DNA of 61,089 nt from Chromatiales bacterium (GTDB lineage: Bacteria > Pseudomonadota > Gammaproteobacteria > Thiohalospirales > Thiohalospiraceae), in contig JALSHD010000113.1 in assembly GCA_026982395.1 (NCBI GenBank), positions 1 through 61,089 on the forward strand, given 5' to 3'. Position 1 is the first letter of the stretch; each line of letters starts with the position of its first letter. The notes beneath the pieces were generated by a model. That model did not search any database, was not told the DNA's origin, and was given only the letters and a program-made list of their open reading frames with translations. Both the position numbers and the translations under genes were made by a program. Below, in pieces: positions 8,367 to 17,800 of this stretch.

Positions 8367-9244
8367 GGGCCGGCCGGTTGTTCGGAATGTTCCTGCTGGT
8401 GAACCTGCAGGCCTTCGCCGCCGGTACGGATGAGCAGTTGCCCCCTTTGCACCACCCGGTGGAGGTCGAGATCCCGGATGGGATGGAGATCCCCGATACC
8501 TTCCCCCTCTCCGCCGATGGCCGGCTCGACTGCAAGACCTGCCACGGCATCGAGGGTATCGGAGAGCTCCCTTTCGATGAGCTGGATCGCGAAGCCCCGG
8601 ATTTCCACCGCGGTGGTCCCTACCGGCGTCTGACCGACTTTTGCTACCGCTGTCACGACCGGCGGGAATACTCCCGCTCCAACATCCACAAACTGCTGGA
8701 CGAGAGGGGGGAGTACGACGAAGAGGCGTGTCGCCAGTGCCACCTGGAGGTGCCGGATCCGGGAGAGGAGAACATCGTGCGCAGTGAACTGAAGTTCCGC
8801 CTTCCGCCGCAGAGGCTCTGTTACGGTTGCCACCTGAGGGCACCCCATCTGAATGCGCTCGACCATCAGGTGAAACCGGATGAGGAGATGCGCGAGCGCA
8901 TCGGGCGGGCGGAGCGGGGGCTGGGCGTAATCCTGCCTCTGGACGGAGACGGCAAAATCATGTGCGCCACCTGTCACACTGCCCATCAGCGCGGCCTGAT
9001 CGACCCGCAGTGGCCGGCGGGCAGGCAGGTGGCGGATACCGATCTGGATGAGGGGGTGACCTACCGGGAGCATGTCTGGAACAGAGTGTTTCAGGCGGAC
9101 AAGCGGGAGCGGCTGGAAGTGCTGGCCGGGGAGGAGGGAGCGGCGCCCGTTCTGAGCTATCGGCGCATCGAGAAAGAGGTTCTGATCCGGCTTCCCGCCA
9201 AGGACGGAACGCTTTGCCTGGTCTGCCACGAATTCGAGCGGTAA
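8363..9244 (+). CDS. periplasmic hexaheme c-type cytochrome
   Basis: 293 residues, signal peptide ending at QAFAA, ATGA overlap with the gene before. Six CXXCH sites: CKTCH, CYRCH, CRQCH, CYGCH, CATCH, CLVCH. The spacing is uneven: five in residues ~55-205 and the last almost at the C-terminus. The segment IPDGMEIPDTFPLSADGRLDC resembles a stretch in the NHL cytochrome downstream (EIPETFPLVGENQLSC), so the two share a related heme module. It probably shuttles electrons in the periplasm between the membrane quinol oxidoreductase and the outer-membrane proteins. Confidence 0.87.
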   Translation: MRAGRLFGMFLLVNLQAFAAGTDEQLPPLHHPVEVEIPDGMEIPDTFPLSADGRLDCKTCHGIEGIGELPFDELDREAPDFHRGGPYRRLTDFCYRCHDRREYSRSNIHKLLDERGEYDEEACRQCHLEVPDPGEENIVRSELKFRLPPQRLCYGCHLRAPHLNALDHQVKPDEEMRERIGRAERGLGVILPLDGDGKIMCATCHTAHQRGLIDPQWPAGRQVADTDLDEGVTYREHVWNRVFQADKRERLEVLAGEEGAAPVLSYRRIEKEVLIRLPAKDGTLCLVCHEFER

Positions 9245-11406
9245 TGAGCAAGATGGTGGAAAAGATCAAGGCGATCCCCAACGGACAAAAGTTCCGTTAC
9301 GGCCTGCTGATTCTCTCCTGTCTGCTCTTTTTCGCCCCCTTCCTGCTGATCCCGGGGCTGGTGGGGAATCCGGATCTCTGCGGTAAGCTCTGTATGCGCC
9401 GGTTCTATATCTGGTTCCCCGGCATGAGCCTGGATGATCTCGGCACACAGATCGCCGTGTCACTGATCGGGGTGGTGTTCTTTCTGCTCATCATGGTCAC
9501 GACCTTCTTCTTCGGCCGCATGTGGTGCGCCTATGTCTGTCCGGTGGGCGGCTTTCCGGAGCTGGTCAGCCGCCTGCTTCCCGAACGCTGGAAGATCGAG
9601 TACCGTGCCCTGCCGCAGGTGCCGATCCGCTACGGCTATTTTCTGACCTACGTGTTTCTGCTGCCGATCATCGGGATCAGCGCCTGCACCCTGTGTAACT
9701 TCATCACCGTGCCGCGCATCTTCGAGGCGTTCAGCGGCGGGGTGATGGGGATCGCATTTCTCTTCTCCGCCATCGGGCTGGTCAATCTTGCACTGCTGTT
9801 CCTGCTCGGGTTTTTCGCCAGCAAGGGGCGTGCCTATTGTCAGTTTCTCTGTCCCATCGGGGCGGTGGACGGGCTGGTCAACCGCCTGGGCGCCCGGTTC
9901 CGTTTCACCCGCCGCATCCGGGTAGAGCGCAGCCGCTGTACCGGATGCAACATCTGCGCCCAGAGATGCATGTGTGGAGCGATCAGGATGGTGGACCGGG
10001 TCGCAGTGGTGGACCAGACCTCCTGCATGTCCTGCCACGAATGCGCCGACGTGTGCGACTGGCACGCCATCAGCTGGCTGGCCGCACCGCCGGACAAGGA
10101 GCCGAGACGCAGGAAAAAGGGGGTTGAATATCATCCCCAGCCCAACTGGGTCGCCATCTACCGGGAACCGCGGGTGGCGGGGAGCGGGATCCGGCCGAAG
10201 TTCGTGGTCGCGTTACTGATCTCCGTCGTACTTGCGTTCGTCACCCTGAGCGAACTGATGGCGGCGGAGCGGCAGAGCGATCCGGATGGCTGTTTCTCCT
10301 GTCACGCACTGAAGGGGCTGGACTACATCGACGAACAGGGCCTGCTGCGCAGCGCTTCCATCGACCAGTCCCATTACTATGGCTCCCTGCACGGCAGTGT
10401 GCCGTGCAGGGATTGCCACCGCAGGATTCGGGACTATCCCCACCGGCCCGAGAACGGCGAAGTGGATTGTGCCGACTCCTGTCACGTGGCAGAACCCTCC
10501 GGCGGAGATGCCTATACCCACGAGAAGGTGGTGGCGGAGTTCGAGCGATCGGTACATGGCGAAGGGGCCAGCAGGGGGTTCCGCGGCGGTAACCGCCTGC
10601 AGGAGAGCGGACAGGCCAGTCCCTCCTGCCGCTGGTGCCACAGCAACGAGCTCTACATCAACGAGCGGGAGCTGCCCCGGTTCCGCGAATCGTTCGCCCA
10701 TCTGGAGACCGATTGCGGCAGTTGCCACCAGGGGGAGGTATGGCTCAACCGGTTTGGCGGCCATCTCCTGCGCCGTTTTCTCGGTGCCCGCTGGAACAAA
10801 CGTGATCACAACCGGATGTGCAACAGTTGCCATGCCGACCGGGAGCGCATGGTACGGGTGGAGATCGAGGAACCCGACAGCGGGGAGAGACGTCCGGCTG
10901 CTCCGCGTTTCGTGCTGGCCAGTGCCAGCTATGCCATGACGCTGCATGGCCGCCTGCTGGCGAGCGGGGTGCCGGAGGGAGCCTCCTGTATCGACTGTCA
11001 CGCCCCCAACGGCCTGCGCCATGCGGTTCTGCGGGACACCGAGACGGACTCCTCCATCCATCCCGGCAATCTGGCACAGACCTGTGGTGCGGCGGGGTGT
11101 CACGGCTACGCCGGCCATCCGCTGAATGGTGCGTTCTTGCACACCGACCTGCATGACATCGACATGATCCCGTTCCTGGACGAGAACACATCCCTGGATG
11201 CGGCGCGGCTGGAGTCCGGCTGGATCAGGGCGCTGCTGGTGCTGGCGCCGGTCGTGTTGCTCGTGGGTGGCGGGAGCGTACTGGGAATGCTGATTGGCGG
11301 GCGCAGGAAGGGGGTGATCTACGCCCGGTTCGGAGGCCGTTCGTTTCAGGAGAAGATGATCGGCCAGAGGCCCAGACGTCGCAAGGGAGCGAAAAATGGG
11401 GATTAG
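9244..11406 (+). CDS. NapH-like membrane polyferredoxin fused to a multiheme cytochrome domain
   Basis: 720 residues from ATG 9244, sharing one base with the stop of the hexaheme gene (TAATG). Residues 1-215 carry several transmembrane helices and the CxxxCP motifs (CAYVCPVGG, CQFLCPIGA) of the NapH/CcoG/YccM family, which links quinol to Fe-S carriers. Residues ~225-265 hold two ferredoxin motifs (CTGCNICAQRC, CMSCHECADVC). After a further helix (~320-340), the C-terminal half has six CXXCH sites (CFSCH, CRDCH, CRWCH, CGSCH, CNSCH, CIDCH), one CX3CH (CADSCH, residue 409) and one CX4CH (CGAAGCH, residue 614), then a final helix and basic tail. Fusing cytoplasmic Fe-S and periplasmic heme parts in one chain is unusual. 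It is the likely inner-membrane entry or exit of the pathway. Confidence 0.88.
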   Translation: MSKMVEKIKAIPNGQKFRYGLLILSCLLFFAPFLLIPGLVGNPDLCGKLCMRRFYIWFPGMSLDDLGTQIAVSLIGVVFFLLIMVTTFFFGRMWCAYVCPVGGFPELVSRLLPERWKIEYRALPQVPIRYGYFLTYVFLLPIIGISACTLCNFITVPRIFEAFSGGVMGIAFLFSAIGLVNLALLFLLGFFASKGRAYCQFLCPIGAVDGLVNRLGARFRFTRRIRVERSRCTGCNICAQRCMCGAIRMVDRVAVVDQTSCMSCHECADVCDWHAISWLAAPPDKEPRRRKKGVEYHPQPNWVAIYREPRVAGSGIRPKFVVALLISVVLAFVTLSELMAAERQSDPDGCFSCHALKGLDYIDEQGLLRSASIDQSHYYGSLHGSVPCRDCHRRIRDYPHRPENGEVDCADSCHVAEPSGGDAYTHEKVVAEFERSVHGEGASRGFRGGNRLQESGQASPSCRWCHSNELYINERELPRFRESFAHLETDCGSCHQGEVWLNRFGGHLLRRFLGARWNKRDHNRMCNSCHADRERMVRVEIEEPDSGERRPAAPRFVLASASYAMTLHGRLLASGVPEGASCIDCHAPNGLRHAVLRDTETDSSIHPGNLAQTCGAAGCHGYAGHPLNGAFLHTDLHDIDMIPFLDENTSLDAARLESGWIRALLVLAPVVLLVGGGSVLGMLIGGRRKGVIYARFGGRSFQEKMIGQRPRRRKGAKNGD

Positions 11407-12175
11407 ACTGGCAATAACGGTTTGTCTTTTGTCGGCGGTTTTCACCCTGTCCGCCGCCCCGCTTTATCCGGAACTGGTGGAGCGTTCCGAAGTGGATGAC
11501 GAGGCGCTGCAGGATGCACTCGAGCAGATAAGGGAGCTCGAAGAGATTACCGTGATCGATGAACTGCCACTGCCCCCTTTCCACCATCGGGATGCCATCC
11601 CTGTTACTGCCAGGCAGCCGTTCTGCCTGCGTTGTCATCTCCCCCTGCCGCACCGCCGGGATGAGCGGGCGCGTACCTTTCTCAACATGCACGGTCGGTT
11701 CATCGCCTGCGAGACCTGCCATTTTCGCCCCGCAGGGGTGGAGCTGGAGTACCGCTGGCTGGCCTACGGCGGAGAGCAGGCAGGGCAAGCTCTGCCCGAC
11801 AGGAAGCCGCCGCCGGAGCAGGAAGAGTTTCCCTCCCTGATCCCGCGGGAGGATGCCCGCATAGCTCCCTTTCACGGCGGGGAGATGGTGCTGGTGTTCG
11901 CTGATCACCCCTTTGCCGAAAGGGTGGAACAGCGCTGGAGGGAGGGAACGGAGAGGGAGAAGGCGGAGCTCAAGGTGCGTCTGCATGCTCCCCTGGAGAA
12001 GCGCGGACCGAAGTGCGGAGAGTGTCACGGGGAGCGGAACGTGCTGCTGGATCCGGGGGCGCTGGGGGCGTCTCCACGGCAGCTGCGCGCCTTCCGGCAG
12101 AACACCATCGTGCGCTTCTTCGAGCGCTTCGGGGACGAGGAAGGGCGGTTGCGGATCGATGAACTGCTGCGCTGA
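11396..12175 (+). CDS. triheme c-type cytochrome
   Basis: 259 residues, start overlapping the previous gene by 11 bp, signal peptide ending near LSAAP. Three CXXCH sites (CLRCH, CETCH, CGECH). An acidic helical stretch near residues 30-60 (DDEALQDALEQIRELEEI) may be a docking surface, and residues 120-200 have no heme motif. It is much less heme-dense than its neighbours and could be an adaptor or assembly partner for the polyferredoxin-cytochrome encoded just before. Confidence 0.82.
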   Translation: MGIRLAITVCLLSAVFTLSAAPLYPELVERSEVDDEALQDALEQIRELEEITVIDELPLPPFHHRDAIPVTARQPFCLRCHLPLPHRRDERARTFLNMHGRFIACETCHFRPAGVELEYRWLAYGGEQAGQALPDRKPPPEQEEFPSLIPREDARIAPFHGGEMVLVFADHPFAERVEQRWREGTEREKAELKVRLHAPLEKRGPKCGECHGERNVLLDPGALGASPRQLRAFRQNTIVRFFERFGDEEGRLRIDELLR

Positions 12176-14573
12176 ACCGGACCGGATTCGCCGGGCGCTC
12201 CCGATCTGCCTGCTGGCGCTGGTGGTGGGCGGCTTTCCTCTTTCTGCCGCCGCCACTCTTCCGGCACGATACCTGTTTTCCCTCACGGATGGTTTCGATC
12301 AACCCAGTGACGTGGCGGTTGCAGAAGATGGCACCATCTATGTGCTGGATGGCGTCAATGGCCGGGTGGTGGTGTTCGATTCGAGGGGCAGGAAAATATC
12401 CTCTTTCGCCGGAACGGGCAGGGGCAGATTGAAATTGCCGATGGGGATCGCGGTCGCTGACGGCGCAGTCTATGTGGCCGACAGCGGCAATCACCGCATC
12501 GTCGTTTTCGACCGGCGGGGAGGTCTGCGTGACACCATTCCGCTTCATGGCGAACCTCCTCCGGAGCCGGTGGCGATACTGGTCGGTGACGGGATGCTGG
12601 TCTGGACGGATCGCCGCAACCACCGCCTCTGCCGTCACGATCTGAAGAGCAGGGTTCTCCTCTCCTGCCAGGGCGGTTGGGGAGAGAGCGAAGGGGAGTT
12701 CCGTTTCCCTTTCCAGATAGCCGCTGATCGCGATGGCTATCTCCATGTGGTGGACGTGCTCAATGGCCGGATACAGGTATTTCATCCGCGGGGGCGATAC
12801 TTCACCCGCATCGGGCGGTTTGGTCTCGGGCCGGGGGAGCTGTACCGCCCCAACGGCCTGGCGTTCGCGCAGGACGGGCGGCTGCTTGCCGGTGACAGTT
12901 TTCGCGGCACCATCTCCGTCTTTCTGAACGGACGGTTCCAGGGCCGGTTGTCCGACCGGAGTGGTTCGCATCTCGAGCTGGGAACACCGGCGGGAATCGC
13001 CGCATGGCGGGACCGTCTGTACGTGGTGGATATGGCCGGCGATCGCGTCGCGGTCTATGCCCTGCCGCGACCCGGTGAGCGGAAGGCCCCGGCCGCCGAA
13101 AAGGCTCGGACATCGCGGAAGAATTGCGCCACCTGCCACCTCTCCTGGGCGGCGGGATACACTCCCGGCGAAGGAGAGCAGGACGGCGTCCCGCCGGTCG
13201 CCACCCCCCGGATGTGCTACAGCTGCCACCATGGAGTGGTCATCGAGTCACGGCAGGCTATCGGCCGCGGCGGGCAGCACCCTGACATCCATCACCAGCG
13301 CGAGCGGAAGGAGCGCCCCGGTGAACGGGACGAGATCCCCGAAACGTTTCCCCTGGTGGGTGAAAATCAGCTCTCCTGCGGCAGCTGCCACACCCCTCAT
13401 CGCGGCGATCCAGAACGGCCGGCCACCAGCCGCAAAGACGAGGTGAACCCCTGGCTGCGGGTGCCGAACCGGGAGGGTGAGCTGTGCCACCGCTGCCATG
13501 AATCGAAGCTGGACAGCGCACAGGAGAGAAAGAGACCACGGCGCGGCATAAATCACCCGGTGGACATCTTTCTCCGCCCGCCTCCCCACTCCAGGGCGCG
13601 GGGCTATGCGACCGATCCGGATCTTCGCCATGGTCTGCCGGACGAGCTGGTGAGAAAAGGGCTGAAGCAGGGTCCGAACCGCCGGTTGATCTGCCAGAGC
13701 TGCCACCGGGTGCATGGAGCCGCCGGTGAATCGCTGCTCCCCGTCACCGGGAACGGCAGCAGACTGTGCATCGAGTGCCACCGGCGGCACTACGCGAAAG
13801 GCAGGGACGAGGCGCGCCGCAAAGGGGTTCACCCCGTCGATATGGAGCTGGAACGACCGGTGCAGATGGGAGGCGAAAGTATAACGACCATCACCTGTCT
13901 CACCTGTCATGCAGCCCACGACGGAGAACCGGACACCCCGCTGCTGAAACATGATCATCGGGAGGGGAAGCTGTGCGGCTTCTGTCACGACGGTTACGCT
14001 GCCGTGATCGACAGCGACCACGACCTGCGCGTCACTGCACCCGACCACGCAGACCGGTTCGGCCGACGGCCGGAGCCGGGGGGCGCCTGTGGCCCATGCC
14101 ACACCATGCACCGGGGCGACGGCCGGGCGCCGTTTCTCTACGCGGGTGAGTTTCGACCCTGGCAGGGAGAGGAGCCGGCGCTGGAGCGGGACCGGATCTG
14201 TCTCGATTGCCACCGCGAAGAGGGCGCCGCCGCGGATGCGGTGGTGGAGTGGTTCAGCCACCCCCGCAAGGATCTGGTGCTGCGCTCCGATCCGGAGGTA
14301 ATGCCACTGGTGGGCGAATCGGGAGAGACTGACGAATTCGGGGTCGTCGCCTGTATCACCTGTCACGACCCTCACAGCTGGACAGAAAACAAATCAAAAA
14401 TATCATCGCAGATGTCAGGGAACCGGAGTGGAAATATATTTAGCAGTTTTCTGCGTCGAAAAAGTGTTCGGCAGAGTTTCTGTATCGAATGTCATGATAT
14501 TGAGACAGTGGTTAAGTATAAATACTATCATGATGAGTTAAGTCGGGATGCTGGTGGGAAATATGATAATTGA
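12159..14573 (+). CDS. NHL beta-propeller fused to dodecaheme c-type cytochrome
   Basis: 804 residues from ATG 12159, overlapping the triheme gene by 17 bp. A longer frame from 11913 lies inside that gene and is rejected. After a signal peptide (PLSAAAT), residues ~30-310 contain NHL-type repeats (GTIYVLDGVNGRVVVFD, GAVYVADSGNHRIVVFD, GYLHVVDVLNGRIQVF). The rest holds twelve CXXCH sites: CATCH, CYSCH, CGSCH, CHRCH, CQSCH, CIECH, CLTCH, CGFCH, CGPCH, CLDCH, CITCH, CIECH. NHL propellers usually bind proteins or small ligands, so this may be an exported binding/electron-transfer subunit. The last ~60 codons are much more AT-rich than the rest and basic. Confidence 0.87.
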   Translation: MNCCAEPDRIRRALPICLLALVVGGFPLSAAATLPARYLFSLTDGFDQPSDVAVAEDGTIYVLDGVNGRVVVFDSRGRKISSFAGTGRGRLKLPMGIAVADGAVYVADSGNHRIVVFDRRGGLRDTIPLHGEPPPEPVAILVGDGMLVWTDRRNHRLCRHDLKSRVLLSCQGGWGESEGEFRFPFQIAADRDGYLHVVDVLNGRIQVFHPRGRYFTRIGRFGLGPGELYRPNGLAFAQDGRLLAGDSFRGTISVFLNGRFQGRLSDRSGSHLELGTPAGIAAWRDRLYVVDMAGDRVAVYALPRPGERKAPAAEKARTSRKNCATCHLSWAAGYTPGEGEQDGVPPVATPRMCYSCHHGVVIESRQAIGRGGQHPDIHHQRERKERPGERDEIPETFPLVGENQLSCGSCHTPHRGDPERPATSRKDEVNPWLRVPNREGELCHRCHESKLDSAQERKRPRRGINHPVDIFLRPPPHSRARGYATDPDLRHGLPDELVRKGLKQGPNRRLICQSCHRVHGAAGESLLPVTGNGSRLCIECHRRHYAKGRDEARRKGVHPVDMELERPVQMGGESITTITCLTCHAAHDGEPDTPLLKHDHREGKLCGFCHDGYAAVIDSDHDLRVTAPDHADRFGRRPEPGGACGPCHTMHRGDGRAPFLYAGEFRPWQGEEPALERDRICLDCHREEGAAADAVVEWFSHPRKDLVLRSDPEVMPLVGESGETDEFGVVACITCHDPHSWTENKSKISSQMSGNRSGNIFSSFLRRKSVRQSFCIECHDIETVVKYKYYHDELSRDAGGKYDN

Positions 14574-14756
14574 TTTTGTCATTTATGATATTCAGCCATG
14601 ATGAGAGTGTTCATAATACTAACCCGCTCTGCGGCACTCGATGGGAATGAAAGGTGGATTCTTCCGATTCTCCGGGATTTTGTGTATTAGAAAAAACTAA
14701 AACTTTTCCTTGTCTATCCGATACCCATCAGACAAACAATAATAAGGGGTCAATCA
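14574..14756. other. intergenic region after the cytochrome operon
   Basis: AT-rich spacer that should hold the end of the cytochrome transcript and the promoter of the surface-protein unit. I see no convincing T-tailed hairpin and no clear -35/-10 pair. Confidence 0.4.
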
Positions 14757-14888
14757 ATGTCGGGAATTACAGAAGTGAAGCCGGGGAACTCTTCATACTG
14801 CATTGTCTTGTATGATGCCCCATCCCCCGAGGAATTTGGATTGTATCAAACACTGTTGAAGGAGAGCGCAGCAGGGGCATCGACATGA
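14757..14888 (+). CDS. possible 43-residue leader ORF of the surface-protein operon
   Basis: The ATG is preceded by AAGGGG at 14744-14749 (7-base spacing) and the frame ends in TGA overlapping the ATG of the giant surface gene (ATGA). This ribosome-site plus overlap arrangement is what a translated, coupled small gene would show. The peptide (N-terminus MSGITEVKPGNSSYCIVLYD) has no signal or membrane helix and no family I recognise. It may serve mainly to deliver ribosomes to the next gene. It is too short for standard gene callers, and chance is possible. Confidence 0.45.
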   Translation: MSGITEVKPGNSSYCIVLYDAPSPEEFGLYQTLLKESAAGAST

Positions 14889-17800
14889 GATTCGAGACTG
14901 GTTTCAGGCGTGATGTTCCCAGATCGTTTGTGTGTTGTCGAAAGGGGATGGCTTTGCTGTTGATGCTGTTTTTCAGCGGTACCGTTGCACAGGCGGTGAC
15001 ACCATTGGTGGTTTATGATTTCGAGGGCAACGTTACGGACAGCAGTGGTAATGGAAATCATGGTGTTCTCACAGGAACATATAGTTTCAACGCGGACGGA
15101 TACAATGGTAAAGCTGTCAGTCTGTCCGGTAATGCCCATATCAAACTCCCTGACAATCTGATTTTGAATAACCAGGACTTTACGGTTGCCATGTGGTTTA
15201 AGTCAACCTCTCCGGGTGCCCTGTTTGGCTATCAAAACTCTTCAGTTGGAGGTCGTCCCAACCAATATGTTCCCATTGTGTCAATCAATAACCAGGGACA
15301 GTTGAGAGTAGAAATTTGGCAAACGGGCGGCGGACTCACCTATACCTCGACAGCTTTGGTGAACGACGATAATTGGCACCGCGTGGTACTGACATCAAGC
15401 ACCACGAATGGGGAGATAAAGGTTTATCTTGATGGCTCACTTCTTGTGACCCGTGGCGGGACCCCTGAGCATCTCGCCATGTCGTACAATCAGATTGGAG
15501 TTAGTTATCACGACGGAAGTGTGCTCCGCCCGAACTTGCCCTCCGGATGGGACTATTTTACCGGTCTGATTGATGAATTTCTGTTTTTCTCTGAGGCACT
15601 GCCCCAGACCGAAATTGCAAAGACAACTCAGTCGATTTCCTTTCCTGTTATCGCTGACCGGCTGTTAGGCCAGGGAACCCTTGATCTGGCAGCAACAGCA
15701 TCGTCCGGTTTGTCTGTGAGCTATACCAGTGCCACCCCGGAAGTGTGTACGGTGTTGGCAAATACGGTGACTCTGGTAGCAAACGGAACCTGTACGATTC
15801 GGGCGAATCAGGCTGGTGACGCTGTTTACAGCGCCGCCGCTCAGGTCACGCGGAGTTTTGAAGTGACTGACACCGCTGCTCCGGTACTGACGATAAGCGG
15901 GGGAAACACGATCTTTGTGGAAGATGATGCAGCGGTTGCAGTCGATCCATTACTGACAATCGCGGGATCAAACACGGGTATTGTTGATGGAGCTACTGTG
16001 GCAATTACTGGTGGTTATATCAGCAGTGAAGATCGCCTGGTTTACACAACCACCAGAGGCATCGGTGGTAGTTTTAATGCTGCATCGGGCATCCTGACCT
16101 TGACTGGCAGTGCCAGCCCTGATGATTATCAGGCGGCGTTACGTGCGGTGCAGTATCAGAATATTAATAGTGAAAATCCCGATACAGCTGCACGCACAAT
16201 CCGGTATGCACTGGGTAGCTCCCTCTCTTTTTCCGGGAACGGCCATTTCTATGAGTTTGTTACCGCTGCGGGAATCTCCTGGACGGCGGCCAGGGATGCG
16301 GCTGCTGCCAGAACGTTGTTCGGTATGCAGGGATATCTGACCACGGTGACTTCAGCTGGTGAGAACAGTTTTGTTGTTTCCAAGCTGGTTGGGCAAGGCT
16401 GGATGGGGGCCAGTGATGCCGTAGTCGAGGGTGACTGGCGGTGGGTAACCGGCCCGGAGGCTGGTACTCCATTCTGGAATGATGCCGGAGCGGGCAGTCC
16501 TGTTGGTGGTGAGTACAACAACTGGAGTTCTGGTGAACCTAATGATTGGGGGAGTGGTGAAGATTATGCGCATTTTTTGAGTGGTGGTGCCTGGAACGAT
16601 TTTCCCCTCTCACTGGGTTCCATTGCCGGCTATGTGGTTGAGTATGGCGGTATGCCTGGTGATCCGGTGCTGCAGATCACGGGTAACAAGATTATTAACG
16701 TCAGCACTCAGAATGATCCCCCTACAGGTACGGTTACGATTAGCGGCAGCCCTGCCGAGGGCCAGACCCTTACTGTCAGCAACACGCTGACCGATGTCGA
16801 AGGTCTGGGTGCGATCAGTTATCAATGGAACCGGACGGGAAACCCCATTGATGGTGCGACAAACAGCAGCTATATGCTGACCCAATCAGATGTTGGAGAA
16901 ATTATAACGGTAACGGCCAGCTATACCGACAATGGGGGGACTGCAGAGAGCGTTACCTCAAACGCTACCGCGGCGGTCATCAATGTAAATGACCCGCCCA
17001 CAGGTAGTGTTGCTATCAGTGGCGACTTAACTGAAGGTCAGACACTGACCGCCAGCAATACGCTGGCTGATGTTGATGGTCTGGGTACGATCAGTTATCA
17101 ATGGTACCGGGCAGGAAGTGCCATTGATGGTGCGACAAATGATACCTATGTACTGACCCAATGGGATGTTGGACAAACCCTCACTGTTACAGCTGGATAT
17201 CTCGATGGGCAGGGGAGTGCAGAGAGCATTACTTCAAATGTGACCGCAGTGGTAGCCAATGTAAATGACCTTCCTGTGGGTAGCGTCACTATCAGCGGTA
17301 CTCCCACTGAAGGCCAGACTCTGACTGCAGGAAACACACTGGCTGATGTTGATGGTCTGGGCGTGATCAGTTACCAGTGGAACCGGGCGGGAAACGCCAT
17401 TAGTGGTGCAACTGGCAGCAGTTATACTCTGGGGAGTGCTGATGTGGGGCAATCTGTTTCAGTCACCGCCAGTTATACCGATGGTTTTGGTACAGTCGAG
17501 GAGATGACCAGCAGTGCCGTTGTGATTGCCAACCTTAATTACAGCCCGACCGGCTCGGTCTCTATTCGTGGTGTGCAGCTTCAGGGCCACACCCTGACTG
17601 CAGACGTCAGCACTGTCTCCGATGCCGATGGTCTGGGCGCATTCAGTTATCAATGGCAACGGGGTGGCACCGATATCAGCGGCGCCACCAGCAGCAGTTA
17701 TGTGCTGGGGGCAGCAGATGTGGATCATATGCTTACGGTGACCATTCGGTACACGGATGATGATGGTACTGCAGAGAGTGTAACCAGTGCGGCAACGGGT

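Noticed and set aside
10030-10044. CMSCH as an extra heme site in the polyferredoxin fusion
   Set aside because: It is part of the ferredoxin motif CMSCHECADVC on the cytoplasmic side.
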